From Flavobacterium sp. GT3R68 (GTDB lineage: Bacteria > Bacteroidota > Bacteroidia > Flavobacteriales > Flavobacteriaceae), in contig NZ_VJZK01000003.1 of the NCBI RefSeq assembly GCF_007109225.1, positions 1-64,000 on the forward strand: a stretch of 64,000 nucleotides of DNA, read 5' to 3'. The notes beneath the pieces are model-generated. The model searched no databases and was not told where the DNA came from. It saw only the letters and a list, made by a program, of their open reading frames with translations. The stretch's first letter is position 1, and each line of letters opens with the position of its first letter. Positions 51,933-62,384 of the stretch are shown piece after piece. The translations under genes and the position numbers were made by a program.

Positions 51933-54900
51933 TTATGGCTTTTTAGTAGAAGCTTTTTTTGCTTTCATTTTTGATATGGCTCTGCCTTCTTTTACTCTGT
52001 GAAATAATTCACTGAATTTATTATAATTCATTGTGATGATAAATGCGACACCGGTTTCTACAATCTGTCCCTGCAAAGCCATCTGATATTGGTTTTTACG
52101 ATAGGCTCTCAAACGGTATCTTCCGTCTTTTGAAAGTTTATAATCTGCAGAAATATCGCCCGCAATAACATTGCTTTCCTGATTGACCTGTTGCTGGCCT
52201 TCCAATCCAAAAGTACTCCCGATGGTAACTTTCAATCTATCGTCAAGCAGGCGTTTGGAAACGCCCACATTCAAATCGGTTTTGTTTTCCAATTTTCCAG
52301 AAGTATAGCTTTCATACGAATCCAGATCAAAATCCAATTCCACTCCTGAAATTAAATCACTTGCCAAATTATTCAACTGTTCGGATAACAATTTACTCGC
52401 ACTCTGTCTGGCCAGGGATTGTACCGTATTACCGCCTGATTCACTGGCGAAAGGATTTTCTCCAATGAAGCGGTTCAGCAATAATAAAGCAAATACCTGT
52501 TTATTTAACTCTGATGGTTCCTGACGTAATTGGGTCAGTTTTGCTTGGGTTTTGTTAATGATATCAGTAGAAACAATATTATTTCCTTCCGGTAAAACAA
52601 TATCAAAGGTAATATCCGGTTTTAATAATTCACCCGTCATATTCAAGCGTGTTTCAAAGGGGATTTTCTGTTTGTAGGGATTCCGTACTTCGGGGGATTC
52701 ATTGGGTAACTGATCATTTAATAAATCGATCGGTGCGGCCTCGGTTTTATAAACTGCCATTACTTTTATGTCGGCTGTTGTTGGTTCGCCGGTCCATAAA
52801 ATGTAGCTGCCTTCCTTGATTTCAAATTTTCTCTTTAATAAATTGAAGGTCATTTCATAAGTTCCTTCCGTGAATTCATATCTTCCTATCAGAGTTGTTT
52901 TCCCCGAAGGATCGATTCCGCCAGTCAATTGTGCTTCTCCTTTAAGTTTCAAATAATCACCGTTCCCTTTGTCGATTACCATGCTCAATTCGGCTTCCTT
53001 ATCAATAGTAATATTTACCGAAACGTTCATTCCCCGGTAATCACTTCTGCTTAACGAATCATTTGCTATCAATTTTTTATTGAATTCAGGATTGTCCTGA
53101 TCTATGAATTCCACAATACCCTCGCGTTCTACTATTTCCGGATCGGATTGCGGCAAAACGACAGTCAGTTTAGATTTTTCTTTTATTTTGACATTTCCAT
53201 CTACGACTGGGTTCTCTAAAGTGCCTTTGATACGCAAACGGGTGTCCAGATAAACTTCTCCGTAATACAGTTCGTTGTCTTGCGCCTTGGAGTTCAACGC
53301 ACGGAAATTCTCGGCATTGACTCTTAAGTTAAAACCGTAATCCCTGAAAGTAGTTGTTGTCATATTACCATCAACCAAAAGAAGATTGTTTTTTTCATCA
53401 CTGACCGTGAAGTTATCAAAAACTATGTCGTTGTTATTAATGCCGATTTTATCATTCATAGATTTAAAATACGAATTCAGGTCTTTCACTTTAAAACCAA
53501 TCTCATTGAATTGCAAATCACCATTTACTCTTGGTTTATCAAAGCTTCCGTTTATTTTAAATCTTCCGGATAAAAAACCGGTGCTTTGTGTTAGATGACC
53601 CATGGCAAATCCCTGAATACTTTTCAGGTTTAGTTTTATCATATCCAGCACCATATCAAAACTATTGCTGTCGGATCTGTATATTCCATCCAGATTTACC
53701 TGATTGCCTTTTCCTGTTATTACAGCATTTGTTTTATAAATGTTTGCGATTTCATTGTTGACTTTAAGATTTATGTTTCCAATGGTATCTTTTTTAAAAT
53801 TGAAATCAGCAATTTCTAAATCCGCGGTAAAAGCAATGGTTTTACTTAGATTTTTCAAAACCGCATTCCCATTCATGCGGCCACCCATAAGGAGGGAATC
53901 TTTCTGAATAATTCCGGTTATAGTTTCAATTTTAAAATCTTTAAATTCAATAGCCATGGGAGCATTCGGTCGTGCCGACTGTGATTGGATACTGATAACG
54001 TGTTTATCCTTACTTAAAGTAACCGCATTGGCATTCATGCCCTGATCTCCGAAACGGATTGTATTTGCAGGATCCATGTTCCAGGATTCATAATTCAGAA
54101 CCAATTGTTCTTTCAGTTTCATTTCGGTATTCTTATCAGAAGCTTTTAGATTTCCCGCTATAAGATAACGTTCCTTATCTTTATTGTCTTTTAACTGTAA
54201 AGTATAGTCAAGTTGATTATTCTGGACAGCACCAGATAAACTGGTGTATGGCAAATCAATTTGACTATTGCGCATATTATCTACCGTAACGCCATAAACC
54301 AAAGCCTTATCCTTAGTGTCGACTTTAACAACTGCATTGGTTATCGTATTATCATTGTACACGATTTTTGGAATGGTACCATTTAAAATAATAGTATCAT
54401 TTACAGAATTATAATGTCCGGTAATTAGAATAGGTTCCACATCCGTCAGTTTTGGAACTAACTGCATTAAGATCGGATGTTTTTTTATTTTGACTTCGAA
54501 TGCTAATTGCTGAGGTGCAGTTTTTGGTTTTCTTGCAGATGAATGAGTATCATAATAAGCAGCAATCGAGTTGGCTATCGCATCCGCCAATTGAGTCAAT
54601 TTATATTTCCCGTTGATGTTGGCATCCAGGAATTGCGAATTAAGATCAATGGTATTTTTATCAGATGTTGCTGTCGCAATGATATTGATAGTATCCAATG
54701 CGAACTCTTCATTTTCATTCGCAATCCGTAAGTGATGGATGCTCATGTTTCCGTTAAGGTAATCAGGGTCAGCGGTCGGAAAATCAGCTTCTGCCTGCCC
54801 TTTTAATTTTAACGGACCCGCATGCAGATTCAATTTTTCCAAATCAGCAATATCCACATTCATTTTTAGTTTCACGGCGGGATATTTGTCTTCAAAACTT

Positions 54901-56948
54901 CCATTGCTGGCTAAATCCATTGCCAGATTGGGATCTTTTACGGCCATCGTCAAATCATATACGCCACTTTTAATTGTGCCATTTAGGGTAGCATTCCGAT
55001 ACGTGTATTTGTTATATTGCGCGCTGGCGATTTTTCCATTTACGGCAGCGGTGGCTGTTTTGGGATTGAATCCCGTTCCATTTACTTTGGCGGATAAAGT
55101 AACTTTACCAATATCCTTATTCTTGATTAATTTTCCGATGTCAAAACTGCTCAGTACCGCATCACCTCGATAGGTTTCCCGATTTGGTCTTCGGAAATCA
55201 AAATCGCCTTTTAACTTCGCGGCACCGTAACTGCTTTGCAGGTTAATATTGGTAAAAAAATCTTTCAGGGTTCCCTTAAAAATACCTTTGACACTAAATT
55301 GAGAAGGCAACTGAATGGTATTTGGAACCGTATGGGCGGGAAGCAATTGTGTGACATCTTTTGCGGTCGATTCGATGTTTCGGATGTTCAGATCGAAATA
55401 GGCTTTTTCGGCATCGGGTAAACCAATAATTTTTCCACTGGCCGCAATTCTGGTATCGCCAATCCCGCTGACTTCCAGATTTGGAAACTGAATATTATTC
55501 ATTTTTCCGCTAATTCTTGTATTAAGGGTCATTACCGCATTCGGATAACTTTTGAACGGATTTTGGTCTGCCCATTCCGGGATAAATACCATAACATCTT
55601 TAAAACCAATGCGGCTGCCTTTGATGGAAGCCTGGATATCCAATTGCCCGGGATTTTTACGTAAAGATTCCAGAGATGGATAATGCAGAATGATCTCATC
55701 CTTTAATAATGTCTGCGGCGTTTTTAAATATAAATTTTTTAAATGGGCTGATTTTTCTCCATAATAAAATTCCGTTTTTAAGGATTGGATATCAAGTCCC
55801 CGATTTTCCTTTATGGTAAGTGCATAAATATTTCCGGAAATAGCGTCAGAACTATAACTGAATTTTTCGCCGTCCAGGTTAAAATTAGATACGTCCAGAT
55901 GTTTGTAATCAATACCTTTTTTATTAGCTACATAATTCTCATCATCAAAACGAAAATTAATCCGTTTTAAATCAGCCTGATTCAATTTGACTTTCCATGC
56001 GATGTCAGGAGTTTTAGAAGTTGGTGCCGGTTTTATGACTTTATATTTTCCAATGGTCAATCCGCCTTTCATGCCTTCAACTTCCAGACTTTCCACATCA
56101 ATGAGTTGCTTTTTTATATCAAAAGCATTCATCCGAACGATCATTTTATCTAAGGTCAATCCTGAGTTCAGGCTGGTTCCAATGTTATCATAGCCGACTT
56201 TGATATTGGATAGGGATATTTCGCCAAGCTTTAATTTTAAATTAGTGTAAATGGTCAGCGAATCCGCTATTGCTTTGGTATCCTGGACAATTTCCTGAAC
56301 AAGTTCCCCTTGCTTCAGTTTTAGGTTTAATCCATCCAATTTAATTTTTGGAATTTCAAAATCGGTATTATCCAAATCAAATTTATCAATGTGGGTGTCA
56401 AAATGTTCAAAGTAGAATTTTAAATCATTTTTGGTTATGGCATCATCAAATCTGACATTGATTTTATCAAGGTTAATATCCTTTATGGAAAACGTATAAG
56501 GCTTCGAATCGGCTTTCTTTTCTTTTTTGGATTCGAATGCCTTGATGATATAAGCGTAATTGTAAACCGAATCTTTATCCCTGCTGATATGGGCGGAAAT
56601 TCCTTTTAAATCAATCGAGTTAATCTGCACTTCATTGCTCAGTAATTGGAACAGGCTAATATTGATATTTAATTTTTCGCCATATAAAAGAGTATCTTTT
56701 TGCCGGCTTTCGAGATAAACATTTTCAAGGATTACATTTTTCGGAAAACCCACATTGATGTATCCGATGGAAACTTTGGTATGGATTTTATCCTCGAGAT
56801 ACGTTACCGCTTTGTCTTTGATTTTATTTTGTACCGCAGGAATCTGAATGAGGAGTATTAGTAATAAGAGCAGGCCAACAATGGAAAGCAGTATCCAAAG
56901 TAAAATTCGTATGCTCTTTTTTATGTGCTTTTTCAAATTCAAAATCAA
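51933..56948 (-). CDS. tamB: Translocation and assembly module protein TamB
   Basis: 1671 residues: an N-terminal membrane anchor (ILLWILLSIVGLLLLLILL, residues about 15-33), a very long repetitive beta-rich region predicted to be an AsmA/bridge-type lipid groove, and a C-terminal DUF490/TamB domain (from about 1250, PDITFDIVLPEGNN, then ELDFDLDSYESYTSGKLENK). Bridge-like proteins of this kind span the periplasm and carry phospholipid to the outer membrane. The gene is upstream of tamL in one operon and divergent from the HD-protein gene, with a 229-base AT-rich gap. Confidence 0.93.
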   Translation of the reverse strand: MILNLKKHIKKSIRILLWILLSIVGLLLLLILLIQIPAVQNKIKDKAVTYLEDKIHTKVSIGYINVGFPKNVILENVYLESRQKDTLLYGEKLNINISLFQLLSNEVQINSIDLKGISAHISRDKDSVYNYAYIIKAFESKKEKKADSKPYTFSIKDINLDKINVRFDDAITKNDLKFYFEHFDTHIDKFDLDNTDFEIPKIKLDGLNLKLKQGELVQEIVQDTKAIADSLTIYTNLKLKLGEISLSNIKVGYDNIGTSLNSGLTLDKMIVRMNAFDIKKQLIDVESLEVEGMKGGLTIGKYKVIKPAPTSKTPDIAWKVKLNQADLKRINFRFDDENYVANKKGIDYKHLDVSNFNLDGEKFSYSSDAISGNIYALTIKENRGLDIQSLKTEFYYGEKSAHLKNLYLKTPQTLLKDEIILHYPSLESLRKNPGQLDIQASIKGSRIGFKDVMVFIPEWADQNPFKSYPNAVMTLNTRISGKMNNIQFPNLEVSGIGDTRIAASGKIIGLPDAEKAYFDLNIRNIESTAKDVTQLLPAHTVPNTIQLPSQFSVKGIFKGTLKDFFTNINLQSSYGAAKLKGDFDFRRPNRETYRGDAVLSSFDIGKLIKNKDIGKVTLSAKVNGTGFNPKTATAAVNGKIASAQYNKYTYRNATLNGTIKSGVYDLTMAVKDPNLAMDLASNGSFEDKYPAVKLKMNVDIADLEKLNLHAGPLKLKGQAEADFPTADPDYLNGNMSIHHLRIANENEEFALDTINIIATATSDKNTIDLNSQFLDANINGKYKLTQLADAIANSIAAYYDTHSSARKPKTAPQQLAFEVKIKKHPILMQLVPKLTDVEPILITGHYNSVNDTIILNGTIPKIVYNDNTITNAVVKVDTKDKALVYGVTVDNMRNSQIDLPYTSLSGAVQNNQLDYTLQLKDNKDKERYLIAGNLKASDKNTEMKLKEQLVLNYESWNMDPANTIRFGDQGMNANAVTLSKDKHVISIQSQSARPNAPMAIEFKDFKIETITGIIQKDSLLMGGRMNGNAVLKNLSKTIAFTADLEIADFNFKKDTIGNINLKVNNEIANIYKTNAVITGKGNQVNLDGIYRSDSNSFDMVLDMIKLNLKSIQGFAMGHLTQSTGFLSGRFKINGSFDKPRVNGDLQFNEIGFKVKDLNSYFKSMNDKIGINNNDIVFDNFTVSDEKNNLLLVDGNMTTTTFRDYGFNLRVNAENFRALNSKAQDNELYYGEVYLDTRLRIKGTLENPVVDGNVKIKEKSKLTVVLPQSDPEIVEREGIVEFIDQDNPEFNKKLIANDSLSRSDYRGMNVSVNITIDKEAELSMVIDKGNGDYLKLKGEAQLTGGIDPSGKTTLIGRYEFTEGTYEMTFNLLKRKFEIKEGSYILWTGEPTTADIKVMAVYKTEAAPIDLLNDQLPNESPEVRNPYKQKIPFETRLNMTGELLKPDITFDIVLPEGNNIVSTDIINKTQAKLTQLRQEPSELNKQVFALLLLNRFIGENPFASESGGNTVQSLARQSASKLLSEQLNNLASDLISGVELDFDLDSYESYTSGKLENKTDLNVGVSKRLLDDRLKVTIGSTFGLEGQQQVNQESNVIAGDISADYKLSKDGRYRLRAYRKNQYQMALQGQIVETGVAFIITMNYNKFSELFHRVKEGRAISKMKAKKASTKKP

Positions 56949-57126
56949 TCATTTATGGTTTAAAAAAGTCAGTTAAATTAAAAATCTAATCTCTTCTTTT
57001 TATTTCAATGGTTTAAAGGGTAAAGATGAAGCTTTATTCGCTCATTTTCTTTTATACTTCAGATTTAAAGTTACATAATTATTTGCTGGATTTATAAGAA
57101 TATGGAGTTAAAATTTGTCAAATGTG

Positions 57127-57153
57127 TTGCAACCTTATTATTTCTTATCTTTG
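57127..57153 (+). promoter_or_regulatory. Promoter of the HD-domain gene and lpx cluster
   Basis: TTG (57127-57129), 16-base spacer, TATCTTTG (57146-57153), 24 bases before the GTG start. Confidence 0.65.
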
Positions 57154-57177
57154 CTCTCCTAAATTCTAATAAAAAAA

Positions 57178-58413
57178 GTGAGCCAAATCAATAAACTAAA
57201 AATATTAAATGACCCGATTTACGGATTTATTACGATACCCAACCCTTTTATTTATGATTTGGTACAGCATCCGTATTTTCAGAGGCTGCGTCGGATTTCG
57301 CAAATGGGATTATCCTATTTAGTTTATCCCGGAGCTCACCATACGCGGTTCCATCATGCTTTGGGCTGTATGCACATGATGCAGAAAACAATTGAAGTGC
57401 TTCGTTTTAAAGGAATTTCGATATCAGTAGATGAAGAAAAAGCATTGGAAATTGCTATTTTATTACACGACATCGGACACGGACCATTTTCACATGCAAT
57501 GGAACACAGTATCGTTGAAGATGTGAATCATGAGGCCATTTCGCTGCTTTTCATGAATAAATTAAACCAGGATTTCAACGGTGAGTTGAGTCTGGCTATC
57601 CAGATATTTAAAGGACAATACCCTAGAAAATTCATGTTACAGCTTATTTCCAGCCAATTGGACATGGATCGTATGGATTATCTGAAACGCGATAGCTTTT
57701 ATTCCGGTGTAGCCGAAGGAAATATTAATTCCGACCGTTTGATTCAAATGATGACTGTCGTAGATGATACGTTGGTTATTGAAGAAAAAGGAATTTATTC
57801 GGTAGAGAAATTTTTAATGGCCCGCCGATTAATGTACTGGCAGGTCTATTTGCATAAAACGAGTCTGGCTGCCGAATTGATTTTAACAAAAGCCCTAAAA
57901 AGAGCTAAAGAATTGACGCAGAAAGGAATTATTTTGCCTTGCAGTGAGCCACTTTTGTATTTTATGCAGAATAAAGTAGAGTTAGATACGTTTGATAATG
58001 ATACATTAGACAAATTTGCGCAATTGGATGATTTTGATATTGTCAGCGCATTGAAATCCTGGCAAAATCACGACGATTTTATTTTGAGCACCTTGAGTAA
58101 AATGATTATTAACAGGGATTTGCTTAAAATTAAAATCAATACTGAAAAATATACGAAGGAAGAAGCGGCGGGTTATATTGCTGCTTTTGCACAATTGAAT
58201 ACTATCTCAATTCAGGAGGCAAGCTATTTTGTTTTCAAAGGCAAAATAAAAAATCAGGCCTACAGCAAAGATGCTGAGCCTATACAAATTCTGAAAAAAG
58301 ATAAAACGATTAAAGATGTAGTGGAAGTTTCAGACCAGTTGAATCTGAAAGCGTTATCCAAACCAGTAACGAAATACTATATTTGTTTTCCAAAACAACT
58401 GGTTGAAAATTAA
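57178..58413 (+). CDS. HD-domain phosphohydrolase (SAMHD1/dGTPase-like)
   Basis: 411 residues, GTG start at 57178 placed by the promoter just upstream. Metal ligands of the HD domain are visible: HHTRFHHALGCMHMM, then HDIGHGPFSHAMEH, then QLDMDRMDYLKRDSFYSG. The family includes dNTP triphosphohydrolases; this group (YdhJ-like) has no settled substrate. It leads the run lpxD, lpxC/fabZ, lpxA, efp in the same direction, with 33 bases to lpxD. Confidence 0.9.
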   Translation: MSQINKLKILNDPIYGFITIPNPFIYDLVQHPYFQRLRRISQMGLSYLVYPGAHHTRFHHALGCMHMMQKTIEVLRFKGISISVDEEKALEIAILLHDIGHGPFSHAMEHSIVEDVNHEAISLLFMNKLNQDFNGELSLAIQIFKGQYPRKFMLQLISSQLDMDRMDYLKRDSFYSGVAEGNINSDRLIQMMTVVDDTLVIEEKGIYSVEKFLMARRLMYWQVYLHKTSLAAELILTKALKRAKELTQKGIILPCSEPLLYFMQNKVELDTFDNDTLDKFAQLDDFDIVSALKSWQNHDDFILSTLSKMIINRDLLKIKINTEKYTKEEAAGYIAAFAQLNTISIQEASYFVFKGKIKNQAYSKDAEPIQILKKDKTIKDVVEVSDQLNLKALSKPVTKYYICFPKQLVEN

Positions 58414-58433
58414 TAATTAAAATCTATTTTTTA

Positions 58434-58441
58434 TATTTTTG
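58434..58441 (+). promoter_or_regulatory. Possible internal -7 box before lpxD
   Basis: TATTTTTG five bases before the lpxD ATG (58447); transcription would begin about at the start codon. No TTG at a normal distance. Confidence 0.35.
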
Positions 58442-58446
58442 TCGGG

Positions 58447-59472
58447 ATGAAATTTACAGCAGAACAAATAGCGGGAATTTTAGAGGGAGAAGTTGTTGGT
58501 AATCCCAATGCGGAAGTCCACACCTTGTCAAAAATTGAAGAAGGGATACCAGGTTCGTTAACTTTCCTGGCTAACCCAAAATACAACAGCTACTTATATA
58601 CTACCCAAGCCACTATAACGATTGTAAACAACAGTTTTTCTCCCGAAAGCGAGTATTCAACTACACTAATAAAGGTCGAAGATGCCTATCTTGCTTTTTC
58701 TAAATTATTGGAATTTTACGATCAGGCCAAAGGCGTTAAAAGCGGAATAGAACAACCTTCTGTGATGTCGGAAAGTGTAAAATATGGGGAGAATCTGTAT
58801 TTAGGCAGTTTCAGTTATATTGGAGCGAATGTTATTTTAGGCAATGACGTCAAAATATATCCCAATTGTTTTATTGGTGATAATGTTGTCATTGGCAATA
58901 ATGTTACTATTTTTGCCGGTGCAAAAATCTATTCTGATACCATAATTGGTAACAATTGTGCCATTTATTCAGGTTGTATTATAGGAGCTGATGGTTTCGG
59001 CTTTGCGCCAAATCCGGATGGCACGTTTAGTAAAATCCCCCAAATTGGGAATGTAATTATTGAAGATAATGTGGATATCGGTTCTTGTACAACTATAGAT
59101 AGGGCTACAATGGGATCGACCATTATCAGAAAAGGAGTAAAGCTGGACAATCAAATCCAGATTGCACATAATGTTGAAATTGGGGAAAATACAGTCATAG
59201 CCGCACAAACAGGAGTGGCCGGTTCAACCAAAATTGGAAAGAACTGCATGATTGGGGGACAGGTAGGTATAGCAGGTCATCTTACCATCTCGGATAATGT
59301 CCGTATCCAGGCCCAATCCGGTGTTGGTAGAAATATTAAGGAAGGCGAGGTTGTACAAGGAAGCCCCGCATTTAACTATACGGATTTTAGTAAATCCTAT
59401 GTGCATTTCCGGAATTTACACAAAACAATGTCTGAATTTGATGAATTTAAAAAACAAAATGATAAACAATAA
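58447..59472 (+). CDS. lpxD: UDP-3-O-acylglucosamine N-acyltransferase
   Basis: Third step of lipid A synthesis: adds a 3-hydroxyacyl chain to the 2-amino group; 341 residues. The N-terminal uridine-binding domain (about 1-100) precedes a left-handed beta-helix of hexapeptide repeats (IIGNNC, VIGNNVTIF) with catalytic histidine in QIAHNVEIG. The C-terminal helix ends the protein. A second, shorter LpxD-like gene at 62385 is probably a specialised paralogue. Cytosolic, followed by lpxC/fabZ after 11 bases. Confidence 0.95.
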   Translation: MKFTAEQIAGILEGEVVGNPNAEVHTLSKIEEGIPGSLTFLANPKYNSYLYTTQATITIVNNSFSPESEYSTTLIKVEDAYLAFSKLLEFYDQAKGVKSGIEQPSVMSESVKYGENLYLGSFSYIGANVILGNDVKIYPNCFIGDNVVIGNNVTIFAGAKIYSDTIIGNNCAIYSGCIIGADGFGFAPNPDGTFSKIPQIGNVIIEDNVDIGSCTTIDRATMGSTIIRKGVKLDNQIQIAHNVEIGENTVIAAQTGVAGSTKIGKNCMIGGQVGIAGHLTISDNVRIQAQSGVGRNIKEGEVVQGSPAFNYTDFSKSYVHFRNLHKTMSEFDEFKKQNDKQ

Positions 59473-59483
59473 AAGCATAAATA

Positions 59484-60899
59484 ATGGTTAAAAACCCGAG
59501 CGCAGGCGAACAGGCGAAGCAAACAACCATCAAATCTGAAATTTCCCTTACAGGAGTTGGATTGCACACCGGAGAAGAAGTAAAGATGACTTTTAAGCCC
59601 GCACCAGTAAACAATGGCTATACTTTTGTTAGGGTTGATCTCGAAGGACAACCGGTTATTGAGGCAGATGCCAATTACGTAGTAAATACTCAAAGAGGTA
59701 CCAATCTTGAAAAATTAGGGGTAAAAATTCAGACATCAGAACATGTTTTAGCTGCCTTTGTAGGTTGCGATGTAGATAATGTTATTATAGAACTAAATGC
59801 CTCTGAACCTCCAATTATGGATGGTTCTTCGAAATATTTTGTAGAGGCGATCGAAAATGCAGGTGTAGTTGAGCAGGAAGCTGACAGAAATGTATATGTT
59901 GTAAAGGAAATTATATCTTTTACCGATGAAGCTACCGGAAGCGAAATCCTGGTTATGCCAAGTGATGATTATCAGGTGACTGCTATGGTTGATTTTGGCA
60001 CTAAAGTTTTAGGCACACAAAATGCAACAATGAAAAGCATTTCCGAGTTCAAATCTGAAATTGCAGATGCCCGAACTTTCAGCTTTCTTCATGAACTGGA
60101 ATCTCTTTTAGAAAACGGCCTGATTAAAGGTGGTGATTTAAACAACGCTATAGTATATGTGGATAAAGAAATATCCGACAGCACTATGCAAAACTTAAAA
60201 GTTGCATTTGGAAAAGATACTATCTCGGTAACTCCAAATGGAATTTTGGACAATCTTACATTACATTATCCAAACGAGGCAGCAAGACACAAACTCCTTG
60301 ATGTGGTGGGTGATTTAGCTTTAATAGGAACCCGTATTAAAGGTAAAGTAATCGCTAATAAACCAGGTCATTACGTGAATACGCAGTTTGCCAAAAAAAT
60401 GGCGAAGATGATTAAATTGGAACAGCGAAATCATGTTCCAACATTTGATTTGAATCAGGAACCGTTAATGGATATTCATAAGATTATGAGTATTTTGCCA
60501 CATAGACCACCGTTTTTATTTATCGACAGAATAATCGAAATGTCTGACAGTCATGTGGTAGGATTGAAGAATGTTACGATGAATGAGAGTTTCTTCGTCG
60601 GGCATTTTCCGGGAGCACCGGTCATGCCAGGTGTGATTATTGTGGAAGCAATGGCACAAACGGGAGGAATCTTAATTTTAAGTTCGGTTCCGGATCCTGA
60701 AAATTACCTGACTTATTTCATGAAAATTGATAACGTTAAGTTCAAACATAAAGTTTTACCAGGCGATACGTTAATTTTTAAATGTGTTTTGATTACCCCA
60801 ATCAGAAGAGGGATTTGTCACATGCAGGCGCATGCTTACGCAAATGGTAAGTTGGTCGCTGAAGCTGAATTAATGGCGCAAATCGCAAAAAAACAATAA
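59484..60899 (+). CDS. lpxC/fabZ: Bifunctional LpxC deacetylase / FabZ dehydratase
   Basis: 471 residues. Residues about 1-305 are the LpxC zinc deacetylase, the committed step of lipid A (zinc ligands in QTSEHVLAAF and HKLLDVVGDL). Residues about 320-471 are the FabZ (3R)-hydroxyacyl-ACP dehydratase, with catalytic H in LPHRPPFLFIDR and E in PVMPGVIIVEAMAQ. The fusion is characteristic of Bacteroidota and couples fatty-acid elongation with lipid A supply. The operon places it between lpxD and lpxA. Confidence 0.97.
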   Translation: MVKNPSAGEQAKQTTIKSEISLTGVGLHTGEEVKMTFKPAPVNNGYTFVRVDLEGQPVIEADANYVVNTQRGTNLEKLGVKIQTSEHVLAAFVGCDVDNVIIELNASEPPIMDGSSKYFVEAIENAGVVEQEADRNVYVVKEIISFTDEATGSEILVMPSDDYQVTAMVDFGTKVLGTQNATMKSISEFKSEIADARTFSFLHELESLLENGLIKGGDLNNAIVYVDKEISDSTMQNLKVAFGKDTISVTPNGILDNLTLHYPNEAARHKLLDVVGDLALIGTRIKGKVIANKPGHYVNTQFAKKMAKMIKLEQRNHVPTFDLNQEPLMDIHKIMSILPHRPPFLFIDRIIEMSDSHVVGLKNVTMNESFFVGHFPGAPVMPGVIIVEAMAQTGGILILSSVPDPENYLTYFMKIDNVKFKHKVLPGDTLIFKCVLITPIRRGICHMQAHAYANGKLVAEAELMAQIAKKQ

Positions 60900-60908
60900 A
60901 ATCTACTT

Positions 60909-61694
60909 ATGAATCAACCTTTAGCATACGTTCATCCAGGTGCGAAAATCGCCAAAAATGTAGTCATAGAGCCATTTACAACCATTCATAATAATGTTGT
61001 AATTGGAGACGGAACTTGGATTGGCTCCAATGTTACAATCATGGAAGGCGCCAGAATCGGAAAAAATTGCAATATATTCCCGGGAGCAGTTATCTCTGCA
61101 GTGCCGCAGGATTTAAAATTTGGAGGTGAAGATTCACTCGCTATAATTGGAGACAACACAACCATCAGGGAATGTGTTACTGTAAACAGAGGAACCATCG
61201 CTTCAGGTCAGACTACCATCGGTAATAATTGCCTGATCATGGCTACAGCTCACATAGCACACGACTGCCATATAGGCGATAATGCCATAATTGTTAATGG
61301 CGTAGCTCTTGCTGGTCATGTTATTGTTGGGAAATATGCTATTATCGGAGGTTTGGCTGCTATTCATCAATTCATTCAAATTGGTGATCATGCAATGATA
61401 TCCGGAGGTTCATTGGTTAGAAAAGATGTTCCGCCATTTACTAAAGCAGCAAAAGAACCTTTATCCTACGTCGGAATTAACTCTGTCGGATTAAGACGAA
61501 GAGGTTTCTCCACTGAAAAAATCAGAGAGATACAAGAGATTTACAGAATATTATATCAGAAAAATTACAATACTACCCAAGCGATTGGAATCATTGAAGC
61601 AGAAATGGAAGCAACTCCGGAGCGTGATGAGATTTTGGATTTTATCAGAAATTCTTCCCGTGGGGTAATGAAAGGGTACACTGGAAATTATTAA
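60909..61694 (+). CDS. lpxA: Acyl-ACP:UDP-GlcNAc O-acyltransferase
   Basis: First acyl transfer of lipid A synthesis; 261 residues, standard size. The left-handed beta-helix of hexapeptide repeats contains catalytic histidine in TAHIAHDCHIG. The C-terminal helical part (GLRRRGFSTEKIREI) is typical. It follows lpxC/fabZ by nine bases and precedes efp by 65 bases. Confidence 0.97.
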   Translation: MNQPLAYVHPGAKIAKNVVIEPFTTIHNNVVIGDGTWIGSNVTIMEGARIGKNCNIFPGAVISAVPQDLKFGGEDSLAIIGDNTTIRECVTVNRGTIASGQTTIGNNCLIMATAHIAHDCHIGDNAIIVNGVALAGHVIVGKYAIIGGLAAIHQFIQIGDHAMISGGSLVRKDVPPFTKAAKEPLSYVGINSVGLRRRGFSTEKIREIQEIYRILYQKNYNTTQAIGIIEAEMEATPERDEILDFIRNSSRGVMKGYTGNY

Positions 61695-61759
61695 GCAATT
61701 TGAATTAAAAATTAATCAGGTTACTGATTGACATATAAACGAAATAAATATAAAATATA

Positions 61760-62326
61760 ATGGCATCTACATCAGATATTAAAAACGGATTGTGCATCAA
61801 ATATAACAATGACATTTACAAAATCATTGAATTTCTTCACGTTAAACCAGGAAAAGGACCTGCATTTGTACGTACAAAATTAAGAAGCTTAACTAACGGA
61901 AAAGTATTAGACAACACTTTTTCTGCCGGTCACAAGATTGATGAGGTACGTGTTGAAAACCATAAATTCCAATTTTTGTATCCGGAAGGGGACTTATTTC
62001 ATTTTATGAATACCGAAACTTTCGAACAGATATCTTTGAATAAAAACATCCTTGATTCTCCGGATTTATTAAAAGAAGGTGAAAATGTGATGGTAAGTAT
62101 CAATACGGAAACCGATTTACCGCTTTCAGTGGATATGCCGGCATCAGTAATCCTTCAGGTAACTTATGCTGAGCCTGGTATTAAAGGAAATACCGCTACA
62201 AACGCAACCAAATCAGCTACAGTTGAGACAGGTGCAACGGTGAATGTTCCATTGTTTATCAATGAGGGCGACAAAATTAAGATCGAAACAGCGACAGGTT
62301 CTTACATGGAACGTGTGAAAGAATAG
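61760..62326 (+). CDS. efp: Translation elongation factor P
   Basis: Relieves ribosome stalling at polyproline; 188 residues, three beta-barrel domains. The tip of the first domain is KPGKGPAF, with K32 at the place of E. coli K34. No EpmA/EarP-type modification gene is in view, so how or whether it is modified cannot be told. It lies within the lipid A operon, between lpxA and a second lpxD-like gene. Confidence 0.97.
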   Translation: MASTSDIKNGLCIKYNNDIYKIIEFLHVKPGKGPAFVRTKLRSLTNGKVLDNTFSAGHKIDEVRVENHKFQFLYPEGDLFHFMNTETFEQISLNKNILDSPDLLKEGENVMVSINTETDLPLSVDMPASVILQVTYAEPGIKGNTATNATKSATVETGATVNVPLFINEGDKIKIETATGSYMERVKE

Positions 62327-62384
62327 TTAATAAGATTAGAAGTTCTGTTTTTAACCTATAACTTTCTAAACTAAACAATTTAAA

